64,000 bases of DNA from Chloroflexota bacterium. Its GTDB lineage: Bacteria > Chloroflexota > Anaerolineae > UBA4142 > SHND01. The stretch is taken from assembly GCA_029778615.1 (NCBI GenBank), contig JAKOPZ010000085.1, positions 1-64,000 on the forward strand. Reading direction: 5' to 3'. The notes under the pieces are model-generated. The model was given only the letters and a program-made list of their open reading frames with translations. It searched no databases and was not told the origin of the DNA. Positions 49,207 to 57,132 of this stretch are shown here, in pieces (the first letter of the stretch is position 1; each line of letters starts with the position of its first letter). Position numbers and translations under genes: made by a program.

Positions 49207-50562
49207 ATGGCAAAGAAAAAACGCACCCCGAGCGCGGAACTTGTCCGCACAGAAATTGTAGAACCCTCCGCGAACGGTGACGGTATGAACGCGACGACGG
49301 AACCTGCCGCGCGCAAAACACGCACCAAACGGAACGCGCCGAACCAAGCCGCCGTAAAAAAATCCGCGCGCGCGAAATCACCGCGCCGCGCGCGGCACAT
49401 CATGCAAGAACCCCTCGCAGAACCGGAAGAAATCGAATTACCGGATGTTCAAGCCGAACTCGAAGCCAGTCCCTCGCTGCAACGGCGCAGTCGAAAATTG
49501 GCTAAAGAATTGCTCGCCGAGTTGGAACAGCTTGCCAAGCGCATTATGCGTTTGTCGCCCGCGTATCACGCGGAATCCGCAATCCCGGATGAAATGCAAG
49601 AGACCATCGGCGAAAACATCGAAAGCGTTCTCAACGGCGCGGGTGCGGCAAGCATTCTGGCGCGCGTACAAAAATTGCTCCCCGGTGAAATGCTCGACAC
49701 GGACACGCTCAAAGGCATGTGGACCATGTTGAAATTCACCGCGCAATACCAAGCTGATGTTGCCAAGCGGCGGCTCACCGGCGATTACGAAACCGACGAA
49801 TGGGGTATGGACCAAGAATTTGTGGATGCGGTGCTGCCCTTTTTCAATTTCCTGTACAACCGCTACTGGCGCGTCAGCATGAGCGGTTTGGAAAATATTC
49901 CGGATGATGGACGTACCCTGCTCGTCTCGAATCATTCCGGACAATTGCCTTTTGACGGCGCGATGATTGGCACGGGCATTTTGCAGAATCATTCGAGCGC
50001 GCGCTTTATGCGCGCCTTGTACGCGAGTTGGTTTCCCACACTCCCATTCGTCTCTGACATTTTGACCAAAGCGGGTCAAGTGATGGCAAACGATGAGAAC
50101 GCGTTGCGCTTGTTGGAGCAAGACCATCTCGTCGCCGTATTTCCCGAAGGATACAAAGGCGTCGGGAAATTGTACAAAGACCGCTATCATCTCGCGCGTT
50201 TCGGACGCGGCGGCTTTGTGCGCGTCGCATTGAAAGCAAAAGCGCCGCTGATTCCCGTCGCGGTCGTCGGCGCGGAGGAGACGTACATTTCGCTTCACAA
50301 ATCGCAAACGCTCGCAAAGCTGGTCGGCTTTCCGTACTTTCCCATTTCGCCGACCTTCCCCTGGCTCGGTCCGCTCGGCTTGATTCCTCTGCCGACGAAA
50401 TGGTACATTGACATTGGCGAACCGATTCGCACGGACGAATATCCCGAGGGTTCGGAAAACAATCTCATGCTCATTTCGCAATTGACCGATCAGGTGCGCG
50501 ATACGGTACAAAATATGCTCAACGACCGCTTAAGAATGCGGAAAAGTATTTTCACGGGATGA
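49207..50562 (+). CDS. PlsC/MGAT-like acyltransferase
   Basis: 451 residues from the ATG at 49207 (AAGGAA upstream). The first 200 residues are a basic, Ala/Glu-rich helical extension (KSARAKSPRRARHIMQEP; SLQRRSRKLAKELLAELEQLAKRIMRL). The acyltransferase domain begins near 225: VSNHSGQLPFDG (H243 with Asp 7 residues on, the spacing of MGAT/DGAT-type LPLATs), VAVFPEGYKG (about 309-318), LIPVAVVGAEE. Such enzymes esterify glycerolipids or alcohols with acyl-CoA/ACP. The product could be a phosphatidate, diacylglycerol or wax-type ester; this is not decidable here. It is coupled to the following SCP2 gene by only 8 bp. Confidence 0.85.
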   Translation: MAKKKRTPSAELVRTEIVEPSANGDGMNATTEPAARKTRTKRNAPNQAAVKKSARAKSPRRARHIMQEPLAEPEEIELPDVQAELEASPSLQRRSRKLAKELLAELEQLAKRIMRLSPAYHAESAIPDEMQETIGENIESVLNGAGAASILARVQKLLPGEMLDTDTLKGMWTMLKFTAQYQADVAKRRLTGDYETDEWGMDQEFVDAVLPFFNFLYNRYWRVSMSGLENIPDDGRTLLVSNHSGQLPFDGAMIGTGILQNHSSARFMRALYASWFPTLPFVSDILTKAGQVMANDENALRLLEQDHLVAVFPEGYKGVGKLYKDRYHLARFGRGGFVRVALKAKAPLIPVAVVGAEETYISLHKSQTLAKLVGFPYFPISPTFPWLGPLGLIPLPTKWYIDIGEPIRTDEYPEGSENNLMLISQLTDQVRDTVQNMLNDRLRMRKSIFTG

Positions 50563-50570
50563 GGTCAACA

Positions 50571-50975
50571 ATGCCCAAATTTTCCGATGCTGAAAAATTG
50601 TATGACGTAATGCGTGATATGTTTGCGCGTGTGGCGGCGCAAGACCCGAAAGCATTTGACGAAATGGTCAAAGCGCGCCTGACCGTGCGCTTTCAGGTGA
50701 ATCAACCCTCCGGCGAAATTACGGTTGACGGGAAAACGCGTCCGCCGAAACTGACGTATGGGGCATACAGCGGGCGCCCCGACATTGATTTGGATTTGAC
50801 AGGCGACAATTTGGATAAACTCCTCAGCCACCAAATTTCCGCGACCAAGTCCGTTACGAACGGCACGATTAAATTCAAAGGCAATATTTTGAAATTAAAA
50901 GCGCTGCTGCCCGTCATCAAGGCAGGCAATGCGGTGTATGCGGATGTGTTAAAAGCGCACCAGCTGGACAAATAA
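50571..50975 (+). CDS. SCP2 sterol/lipid-carrier domain protein 2
   Basis: 134 residues from the ATG at 50571, with GAGG overlapping the acyltransferase stop. The SCP2 pattern is ARLTVRFQVNQPSGEITVDGK, then RPDIDLDLTGDNLDKLLSHQISATKSVTNGTIKFKGNILKL and a C-terminal helix LLPVIKAGNAVYADVL. It is more acidic than SCP2 protein 1. A degenerate operator-like sequence (TGACGTA-A-TGCGTGA, 50603-50617) lies inside the coding region. It probably presents acyl substrates to the acyltransferase next door. Confidence 0.85.
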   Translation: MPKFSDAEKLYDVMRDMFARVAAQDPKAFDEMVKARLTVRFQVNQPSGEITVDGKTRPPKLTYGAYSGRPDIDLDLTGDNLDKLLSHQISATKSVTNGTIKFKGNILKLKALLPVIKAGNAVYADVLKAHQLDK

Positions 50976-51008
50976 AAAATCTCGCAGACAAAATCTGCGA
51001 GATTTTTA
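50975..51008. terminator. Bidirectional terminator
   Basis: 14-nt perfect arms AAAAATCTCGCAGA / TCTGCGAGATTTTT with a 5-nt loop. A-rich on one side and T-rich on the other, it serves the SCP2 gene and the convergent minus-strand gene. Confidence 0.9.
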
Positions 51009-51722
51009 TTGCAAGGGGTTCTTGTCGCCGCGCGCAATGCGCTCCATAATTTTCGTTTCGCGTTCCTCAATTGCCTTCAAGAACGCGTCCGGTTTTTTCA
51101 CTTGCGCGAACGCGCGCTGCCCGCGCTCCAAAAAATCATACATCTCGTGCCAGCCCGCCGCGTGTGCCGGTCCTTTTGCCAAACGCAGTGCCGGTCCGGT
51201 CAATCTCATGCGCGCCGTCTCGGCAGCGTCGCGCATCGTCCTCATCAACAATTCGATTTGCAGTTCGCGTTCCCCATAATTATTACAGCGGCGATATGCT
51301 TCGGCGTACGTTTGGGGCGTAAGCGTCGCGGGCGCATGCATCTCGCCCAGGGCACGCACGATTTTGTCGTCCAACGCATAACTCAGGCGCGTCAAATCAA
51401 GCGCATCGGATGCGAGGCGGAGCATTTCGGCAGGAAAAAATTTTCGCAAAAAATTGTGAAGGCGTTCCGCGTCATGGTCGCGCTGTGTGAAATCCCGCGC
51501 GCCGTACAAATCGGAAAGAAAAAATTCCATCACTGCCGCATATTGCGGCTGGGCGGCAAAATCGCGATACGTGTTCGCGATGCGTTTGCATTGAAACTCG
51601 CGCAGGCGCACCAACTCGGGCGCGAGTCCCGCGCTTTCGATGTCACGGTGCCGTGCGTCCTCACTCGTTTGCGCTTGATGCAAAACATTCTGCACCACGC
51701 GCAGTGGATTGCGTTGGGTCAT
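51006..51722 (-). CDS. Conserved hypothetical protein (FFLSDLYG type)
   Basis: 238 residues, helical and soluble-looking. The segment REFQCKRIANTYRDFAAQPQYAAVMEFFLSDLYGARDFTQRD is the conserved landmark of a family of uncharacterised bacterial proteins. Later DDKIVRALGE and ALRLAKGPAHAAGWHEMYDFLERGQRAFAQVKKPDAFLKAIEERE are also typical. Such proteins often sit beside acyltransferase or lipid genes, which is also the case here. No catalytic residues recognised. Confidence 0.75.
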   Translation of the reverse strand: MTQRNPLRVVQNVLHQAQTSEDARHRDIESAGLAPELVRLREFQCKRIANTYRDFAAQPQYAAVMEFFLSDLYGARDFTQRDHDAERLHNFLRKFFPAEMLRLASDALDLTRLSYALDDKIVRALGEMHAPATLTPQTYAEAYRRCNNYGERELQIELLMRTMRDAAETARMRLTGPALRLAKGPAHAAGWHEMYDFLERGQRAFAQVKKPDAFLKAIEERETKIMERIARGDKNPLQ

Positions 51723-51862
51723 ACCAAAAGTATAGTCCCGCGCGCGGCGCTGTCAATTCAACCCTTCCCAAAATTTTCGCTTGACAAGAACGAACAGTTG
51801 CCCCTACACTATTCGCACACGTTCCTCATCCTGAATTTTCCATCCGCGAAAGGGGTGCCCCG

Positions 51863-52603
51863 ATGGCAGCAACCGGAATCGAAATTGCACCCGGCGTTGT
51901 GGATTTGACGCCGCCCCAGAATGGTTATCTGAAAGGCGGCTATGTCCATTCGTTCCTGCTCGATACGCCCGACGGCGTTATCTTGATTGATACACTCTTC
52001 GACGCGGACGCGCAGGTCATCCTCGACGCGTTGGCGGCGCGCAGCAAAACGCCCGCCGACGTAAAACACATTCTCCTGACACATGGTCATCGCGCGCATT
52101 TGGGCGGACTGGCGAAATTAAAAGAATTGTCGCGCGCGCCGGTTTACGCGCACGAATGGGAAGCGGACATTATCGCAGGCGAACGCAAACAACAAGGCGT
52201 GAGTTTGCGTCCGATGAAAGGGCTTGCCGTTTTACCCATTCTGATTGGCGGCACCGTGTTCGGACCATTGAGCGAACACAAACCCTGCCCCGTTGACCAT
52301 TTGATTACGCAAGGCGCGCGCATCGGACCGCTGCAAGTCTTGCACACGCCGGGGCACACGCCGGGACATTTGGCGTTTTATTGGCACGAACGACGCGCGT
52401 TATTTACGGGTGACGCGTTCGTGACATGGCCCCTCATTTGTCCGGGTTGGCCCAATACGATGTTGAACAAAAAACAGACGTGGGAATCTCTGCGGCGTTT
52501 GTCAGAGTTGGATGTGCAAGCGATTGGCGTCGGACACGGCGCGGCGATAACACAAAACGGTTCGCAAGTACTGCGCGAATTGTCCGCGCGCGGGTATGTT
52601 TGA
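51863..52603 (+). CDS. Metallo-beta-lactamase-fold protein with altered metal motif
   Basis: 246 residues with the full MBL fold (SFLLDTPDGVILIDTLFD, LHTPGHTPGHLAFYWHERRALFTGDAF, IGVGHGAAI). The hallmark HxHxDH reads H74-G-H76-R-A78-H79 (THGHRAHLGG), so the metal-binding and catalytic Asp is Ala. Other ligands (the PGHTPG His, the TGD Asp, the GHG His) remain. It may bind one metal only, or be a non-hydrolytic relative. It is followed 18 bp later by the cupredoxin-like gene, same strand. Confidence 0.85.
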   Translation: MAATGIEIAPGVVDLTPPQNGYLKGGYVHSFLLDTPDGVILIDTLFDADAQVILDALAARSKTPADVKHILLTHGHRAHLGGLAKLKELSRAPVYAHEWEADIIAGERKQQGVSLRPMKGLAVLPILIGGTVFGPLSEHKPCPVDHLITQGARIGPLQVLHTPGHTPGHLAFYWHERRALFTGDAFVTWPLICPGWPNTMLNKKQTWESLRRLSELDVQAIGVGHGAAITQNGSQVLRELSARGYV

Positions 52604-52621
52604 ACGCGCTGAGGAGCATAC

Positions 52622-53683
52622 ATGGCACGCATCGAGTACTGGCTGCAAATCGAAAATCAAAATTGGGATGCTGCGCCCAACGGCATCCATCGCATGACGG
52701 GCGAAATGTTGACGCGCGATGCGAACGGATTTTTTCGCGCGCTCCCCGCGCCCGCGTTGCTCGTGCGACGCTACATGGCGAATTGGGCGAGCCCCGATGA
52801 CCAACCGCTCAACGCGTGGGACTTGACGGAACCGCCACCTTCCCAAACGCACGGCACGATTCCGGGCGCGACGCTTGAAGCCAAAGTGGGCGATGAAATC
52901 ATTGTGCATTTTCGTAATATGGACATGCGCGCGGGTGTGCCGGACCGCGAGCGCGTGCACAGCTTTTACGCGCAAGGACTCCAACGCGCGCCAATGTATG
53001 ACGGCACGTTTCCGTTTTCGCCGCCTGACCCGCGTCAGGGAAACAAACAAGGCGACCGCGTAGAGCCGGGCGAAAGTTTTGATTACACCTTTACCGCGCC
53101 GCATCTCGCCAACGCGGGCGCGTGGTTGTATTACGATGCTTCCATCGCTTCCGCCGCGAGCATTCAACTCGGCGCGTTGGGCGCCCTCATCGTACGGCAA
53201 GGCGGCGAATCGCGTTCCCAAATCGCGTCACAAAATTTACGCGCGGGCGGCGACACGCCTACGCATTTTTCAAATGTGCCGCCCCCCCCCACAGCTGTCG
53301 AACATGTTTTGATTTGGCATACTCTCGCGGGCGTGGGCGATTGTTTGAACGGACGACAATTATTGGGCAACACCCCAACGCTTTTGGCGCGCTTGAACGG
53401 ACGCGTGAAATTTCGCTTGCTGAATCTCGCCACGCACGCGCAGGTGTTTCATTTGCACGGACATCGTTGGAAACGCGGCGCAAACGAGTGGACCGATACA
53501 GAGTGGCTTGCACCGGGCGCAACTGCCACGTTCGAAATATTGGAAGGCACGGTGGAGTTTGGCGGAAGCAATGGCGATTGGCAAATTGAAACCGTCGGCG
53601 CGCCCGCGTTGAGCGCGTCGTATGTGGTTACCGACGGCGGCGCGTTGAACCTTGCTGTGGGCAGCGACGGAGGGCAAGTATGA
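52622..53683 (+). CDS. Multicopper oxidase-like cupredoxin protein lacking most copper ligands
   Basis: 353 residues with the two-cupredoxin layout and typical text IPGATLEAKVGDEIIVHFRNMDMRAG, YDGTFPFSPPDP, VFHLHGHRW. In relatives the first copper motif reads HSLHPHG and the second WLYHDH. Here they are V-H113-S-F-Y116-A-Q118-G and W-L-Y-Y-D-A-S (168-174). Only the later HLHGH segment is kept, and no HCHxxxH-x4-M type 1 site is seen. It is probably not a functional multicopper oxidase and may be a structural or binding protein. There is no signal peptide. A 9-base C tract is at 53282-53290. Confidence 0.8.
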   Translation: MARIEYWLQIENQNWDAAPNGIHRMTGEMLTRDANGFFRALPAPALLVRRYMANWASPDDQPLNAWDLTEPPPSQTHGTIPGATLEAKVGDEIIVHFRNMDMRAGVPDRERVHSFYAQGLQRAPMYDGTFPFSPPDPRQGNKQGDRVEPGESFDYTFTAPHLANAGAWLYYDASIASAASIQLGALGALIVRQGGESRSQIASQNLRAGGDTPTHFSNVPPPPTAVEHVLIWHTLAGVGDCLNGRQLLGNTPTLLARLNGRVKFRLLNLATHAQVFHLHGHRWKRGANEWTDTEWLAPGATATFEILEGTVEFGGSNGDWQIETVGAPALSASYVVTDGGALNLAVGSDGGQV

Positions 53684-54474
53684 CCATCGAAACGCATGGC
53701 TTGAAACGGTGGGGCATCGGCGGCGGACTCATCGCACTGGCGTTTGCGATATGGATGTTCTTTTTTCCCGACCTCGCCGTTTCACATTTCGCGTGGGCGG
53801 TGGAACCGCGTCTCAGCCAGATTTTCATCGGCGCGGGTTATGTGTTTCGCACCGGCTTTTTTTTCACGGTTGCGTTGACCGCTGCGTGGCATCGCGTGCG
53901 CTGGATTTTTTGGGGCAATTTGGTTTTTACCGGAACGCTGTTGCTCGCAACGTTCTGGCACATTGACCGCTTTAATTGGTTCTTTGTCACCGCGCACGTG
54001 TGGATTGTTTTGTATATCGTCGAACCGGTGACGATGTTGTATTCGGTGCCGCGTCACGCGTGGACAAACGTGCCGACCCCGCGCGGTCCACTGAATCGAA
54101 TTTTTCGCGGCTTTCTGATTGCCGAAACCGCGATTCTGTTGACCTTTGGGCTGCTGTTGGTGTTGAATCCCGAGTTTGCGGACTTGCGCTGGCCCTGGCA
54201 GTTGAATCCGCTCGACGCGCGCATTATCGCGGCATGGTTTCTCGGCTGGGCAACGTGGGCAGGAACGATGGCGTTCGCGAGCGATTGGGATGAAATTCGG
54301 CTCGGCGCGGGGCTGAACATTTTGTTTGGCGTCGCGTTGATTGCGACGTTCATTTTCTTTTTCCCGCTGTTTGATTTTACGCGCGTGACGACGGGCGTGT
54401 ACATGGGCGGAACCGTTGTGCTCACCCTCGGCATGTTGTTTTTTGCGTGGCGACAAGAACGCGCGACGGCTTGA
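53680..54474 (+). CDS. Polytopic membrane protein, hypothetical
   Basis: 264 residues; the ATG overlaps the TGA of the cupredoxin-like gene (ATGA). Eight hydrophobic helices are visible (GGGLIALAFAIWMFFF, IFIGAGYVFRTGFFFTVAL, WIFWGNLVFTGTLLLATFW, WIVLYIVEPVTMLY, IAETAILLTFGLLLVLN, AAWFLGWATWAGTMAF, ILFGVALIATFIFFFPLF, GGTVVLTLGMLFFAW). No transporter or enzyme motif is recognised. Translational coupling suggests a complex with the protein before it. Confidence 0.7.
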   Translation: MTIETHGLKRWGIGGGLIALAFAIWMFFFPDLAVSHFAWAVEPRLSQIFIGAGYVFRTGFFFTVALTAAWHRVRWIFWGNLVFTGTLLLATFWHIDRFNWFFVTAHVWIVLYIVEPVTMLYSVPRHAWTNVPTPRGPLNRIFRGFLIAETAILLTFGLLLVLNPEFADLRWPWQLNPLDARIIAAWFLGWATWAGTMAFASDWDEIRLGAGLNILFGVALIATFIFFFPLFDFTRVTTGVYMGGTVVLTLGMLFFAWRQERATA

Positions 54475-54481
54475 GCAAACC

Positions 54482-55057
54482 TCATTTCCCGCGACGCATC
54501 AGCGCGATTTTCACACCTGCTTCCGAATCGCGTATCAACGTTTCCAAACGTTTCCTGCGCGTCGTTTCTTGTTTCGCGCTAATGACCCACCAGCTCGCGG
54601 CATGTTGATAGTACGGCGCTTGCGCGGAAAACCACGCCCACGCTTTTTTGTTGGCGCGAAAAATTTTCTCTTGCGCCGCATCCAATTTCCGCTCTTTGTT
54701 CTCAGACGAATACTGCCCGGTCAACTTTAGATCGCGCCCGTGAAACGCGGCAAGCCCCGACGCGCGCATCTGTCCTGCCGCTTCCAATTCCTGCGCGCGC
54801 TTGAGATTCACCGCGCTCCAAATGCTTTTCTTTTTGCGCGGCGTAAAGCGAATCGTGTAACTGTGTTCGTCATACGCTCTGCGAATCCCATCAATCCAGC
54901 CGAAACACAACGCTTCGTCCACCGCGTTTTGATACGTGATGCCGCCCTTGCCCGAACCGACTTTGAAAAATCCGATGACGAGTTCTTGCGCCCGGTCATG
55001 ATTTTTTTCAAGCCATGCGCGCAGTGCTTGCTGCGTTTTGAAAAAGGTAGGTTTCAT
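54482..55057 (-). CDS. YdeI/OmpD-associated family protein
   Basis: 191 residues: FFKTQQALRAWLEKNHDRAQELVIGFFKVGSGK, ITYQNAVDEALCFGWIDG and RRAYDEHSYTIRFTPRKKKSIWSAVN. These are the signature segments of the YdeI family, linked to resistance to peptides or bacteriocins in some species, with no known enzymatic activity. The C-terminal half is basic and helical (ETTRRKRLETLIRDSEAGVK). The gene overlaps the upstream nucleotidyltransferase gene by one base (TAATG). Confidence 0.88.
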   Translation of the reverse strand: MKPTFFKTQQALRAWLEKNHDRAQELVIGFFKVGSGKGGITYQNAVDEALCFGWIDGIRRAYDEHSYTIRFTPRKKKSIWSAVNLKRAQELEAAGQMRASGLAAFHGRDLKLTGQYSSENKERKLDAAQEKIFRANKKAWAWFSAQAPYYQHAASWWVISAKQETTRRKRLETLIRDSEAGVKIALMRRGK

Positions 55058-55854
55058 TACGCTGTCTCACCTCTATAATCTTTCGCGCGTTCGATGGAGA
55101 ATTGAATCAACGCGCGCGTTTCGTTCAACGCGTGCGGCGACAAAGCGGCTTGCTGTGTCACCGCGCGTTCAATCAATGGTTTCCACCGCGCGTTCAAATT
55201 TTCCATCGCCCACCGCGCCGCGACCGGTTTGGAAACAATCGCGCCGTGCTCAAAGCAATACAGCGAACGGCACATTGTCAACACCGCGTACGGTTGATAG
55301 CCCGCGCGTTTCAGTTGTTCCGGATGCGCAAGGATTTCAGTCGCCCACCAACCATTCAAAATTCCCGCGACCGCGCCGCGCAATTCGTCGGGCGTGACGG
55401 GGCCAATATATGCTTTCAATGGCGCACCTGCGACAATCACGCCGTGCTCGCGCAAAACATAGCGCTGAATAATCCAATCGGCGTTGTGCGGCGCGAGGAA
55501 AAATTCTCCTTCGTTGTACTGCGGGCGCGGCGGGTCGTTCGGATTGTAACGCCGCAGCGCGGCAAGCGGCATGTACGAACCTTCCAACTTTGACGCATAA
55601 TTCAAATTGCTCGCCGCGATGCGTTCGTGCAGCGCGCGCAGTGCCGGAATCGTTTCGTCAGAAATTTCCCCGCGCGTGACGACGACAAAATCCACATCGC
55701 TCGAATGTTCGTCGAAATCGCCGCTCGCCAGCGAACCATACAAATACATGCCGAAAAAATTTTCACCCAACGCATTTTGCGCCTCTACTAACAGGCGATG
55801 GAGCAAAACATTCACTTTTGCGTACGGTGTTGGCGGCTGAGAAATTTTTGCCAT
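55057..55854 (-). CDS. Aminoglycoside adenylyltransferase-like nucleotidyltransferase (DUF4111)
   Basis: 265 residues from the ATG at 55854; the longer frame to 56142 runs through an inverted-repeat element. The nucleotidyltransferase motif FFGMYLYGSLASGDFDEHSSDVDFVVVT holds G-S and the Asp pair (SDVDF). The C-terminal DUF4111 helical domain (NGWWATEILAHPEQLKRAGY, AVLTMCRSLYCFEHG, SKPVAARWAMENL) matches AadA/ANT-type enzymes that adenylylate streptomycin or spectinomycin. The native substrate may differ. The promoter is TTGACA-16-TATACT at 55892-55865. Confidence 0.85.
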   Translation of the reverse strand: MAKISQPPTPYAKVNVLLHRLLVEAQNALGENFFGMYLYGSLASGDFDEHSSDVDFVVVTRGEISDETIPALRALHERIAASNLNYASKLEGSYMPLAALRRYNPNDPPRPQYNEGEFFLAPHNADWIIQRYVLREHGVIVAGAPLKAYIGPVTPDELRGAVAGILNGWWATEILAHPEQLKRAGYQPYAVLTMCRSLYCFEHGAIVSKPVAARWAMENLNARWKPLIERAVTQQAALSPHALNETRALIQFSIERAKDYRGETA

Positions 55855-55864
55855 ATCGTTGGCG

Positions 55865-55892
55865 AGTATAACCACGCGCGCGCGGATGTCAA
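55865..55892 (-). promoter_or_regulatory. Promoter of the nucleotidyltransferase-YdeI unit
   Basis: Minus strand -35 TTGACA (55892-55887), 16 bp, -10 TATACT (55870-55865), 11 bp from the ATG. Confidence 0.7.
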
Positions 55893-55913
55893 GAACTATA
55901 ATATAATTTGTCA

Positions 55914-56066
55914 AGGCAACTGCAAAGTCGCGCCAATTGTCATTTCGAGCGGATGCGAGAAATCTCAACCTTTCGTGACAAACGAGATTTCTCACAGAGT
56001 TTACCCCGAAGGATTGAGGGGTTCGAAATGACATATCCTTGTCAAGGGACTTTGCAGTCGCCTTAT
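55914..56066. repeat. TGTCATTTCGA inverted-repeat element copy 3 with outer arms
   Basis: Core 55939-56033: TGTCATTTCGA ... TCGAAATGACA with GAGAAATCTC / GAGATTTCTC inside. Outer arms AAGGCAACTGCAAAGTC and GACTTTGCAGTCGCCTT extend it. Its right half matches, in reverse complement, about 48 bp of copy 2. Confidence 0.85.
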
Positions 56067-56172
56067 ATAATTCGTCCGGCGATGGCATGTCGGACGCCTT
56101 TTCTAGGCAGGACCATCGCACTCGAATTTTGCCATTCACCACAGTTTAGACAAGTACGCCAAAGCATAACAA

Positions 56173-57015
56173 ATGTCTGCTCCAAACCAACCTCCGCGTT
56201 CGCGCCGCATTCTGCTCTTATTCGGCGGACTCGTCGCGCTCTGCCTGTGTCTTGTTGTCGTTATCGCTCTCGTATCGTTACCCACATTCAGCGGCACGGC
56301 CACGGCGCCGAATGTTTCCGCGACACAACCTGCCGCGGGCGCCGCACGCACACCGACCGAACCCATTGCCGGCGCAGTACCCAGCTCATTGCCGCCGGGT
56401 ACGCGTCGCCCTTCCCCCGCGCCCACGTACGCAATGGTCATTGGCTCGACAGGCGAGCTTCGCCTTGATTATCCAATTACCCTCGCTGTGGACAAGGACG
56501 AAATCGTCACCGTCGAAATTGTGCCCGACCAACCTGTCGCGTTCGTGGGCGATGGCGGCTTTGCGCCTCCCGCCAAATTGCTCGTCGAAGCCGGTTCCGG
56601 CGATGCGCCGCGCAAAACGGCATCGTATCAAATTCCGCTCTATCCCGCGATGTCGGCGGAACTTGCTACCGCGCGCCAAGACCTCAGCATTGTCGCGGGC
56701 AGTGAATCAAAGCAAGAAATCAATCCGTATGATAAAAATTTTTGGACGTGGTCTCTGGTCGCGCGACGCGGCGGTGAATATCGCATCACCTTGCGCGTGT
56801 TTGGTTACGCCGCGCTCGCCGACGAGGACCCATTGAAACAAGTCGTCAGTGATACGCGCATCGTGCACGTAAACGACCGTCCGTTTCTGGAAAATCTCAC
56901 GCGCGGCTTGGCAGAAAATTGGCTCGTGCTCTTTGGCGCGGGCGGACCGATTGCGCTCATTCTCGCCGCGCTCTCGTTTTGGTTCGCGCGCCGCGACTCG
57001 CAAAAACCGAAATAG
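56173..57015 (+). CDS. Membrane-anchored hypothetical protein
   Basis: 280 residues. N-terminal transmembrane helix (ILLLFGGLVALCLCLVVVIALVSL), Thr/Ala/Pro-rich linker to about residue 85, then an extracellular beta-rich domain (GELRLDYPITLAVDKDEIVTVEIVPDQP, GEYRITLRVFGYA). A second transmembrane helix lies near the C-terminus (WLVLFGAGGPIALILAALSFWFA) ending RRDSQKPK. The central domain has no family I can name. It precedes the TIR-domain gene by 117 bp on the same strand and may be functionally linked. Confidence 0.65.
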   Translation: MSAPNQPPRSRRILLLFGGLVALCLCLVVVIALVSLPTFSGTATAPNVSATQPAAGAARTPTEPIAGAVPSSLPPGTRRPSPAPTYAMVIGSTGELRLDYPITLAVDKDEIVTVEIVPDQPVAFVGDGGFAPPAKLLVEAGSGDAPRKTASYQIPLYPAMSAELATARQDLSIVAGSESKQEINPYDKNFWTWSLVARRGGEYRITLRVFGYAALADEDPLKQVVSDTRIVHVNDRPFLENLTRGLAENWLVLFGAGGPIALILAALSFWFARRDSQKPK

Positions 57016-57132
57016 TTGTGCAAGACGTGACGGGTTTTCGTGTCATTTGTTTTCAGTACACCGGTCGCGTTCTGCATCACAGACGCGATATTTAGAGTTT
57101 GAATTTTTGAAACCTGTCACGTCCCCAATACG

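Noticed and set aside
50603-50617. Seventh operator inside the second SCP2 gene
   Set aside because: TGACGTA-A-TGCGTGA has two mismatches and lies within coding sequence; it may be chance.
40851-53683. Standard polyhydroxyalkanoate operon
   Set aside because: No PhaC, PhaE, PhaA or PhaB-like sequence is visible between these points; only regulators and granule-coat proteins are.
55855-56142. N-terminal extension of the DUF4111 nucleotidyltransferase
   Set aside because: It runs through an inverted-repeat element and the promoter at 55865-55892.
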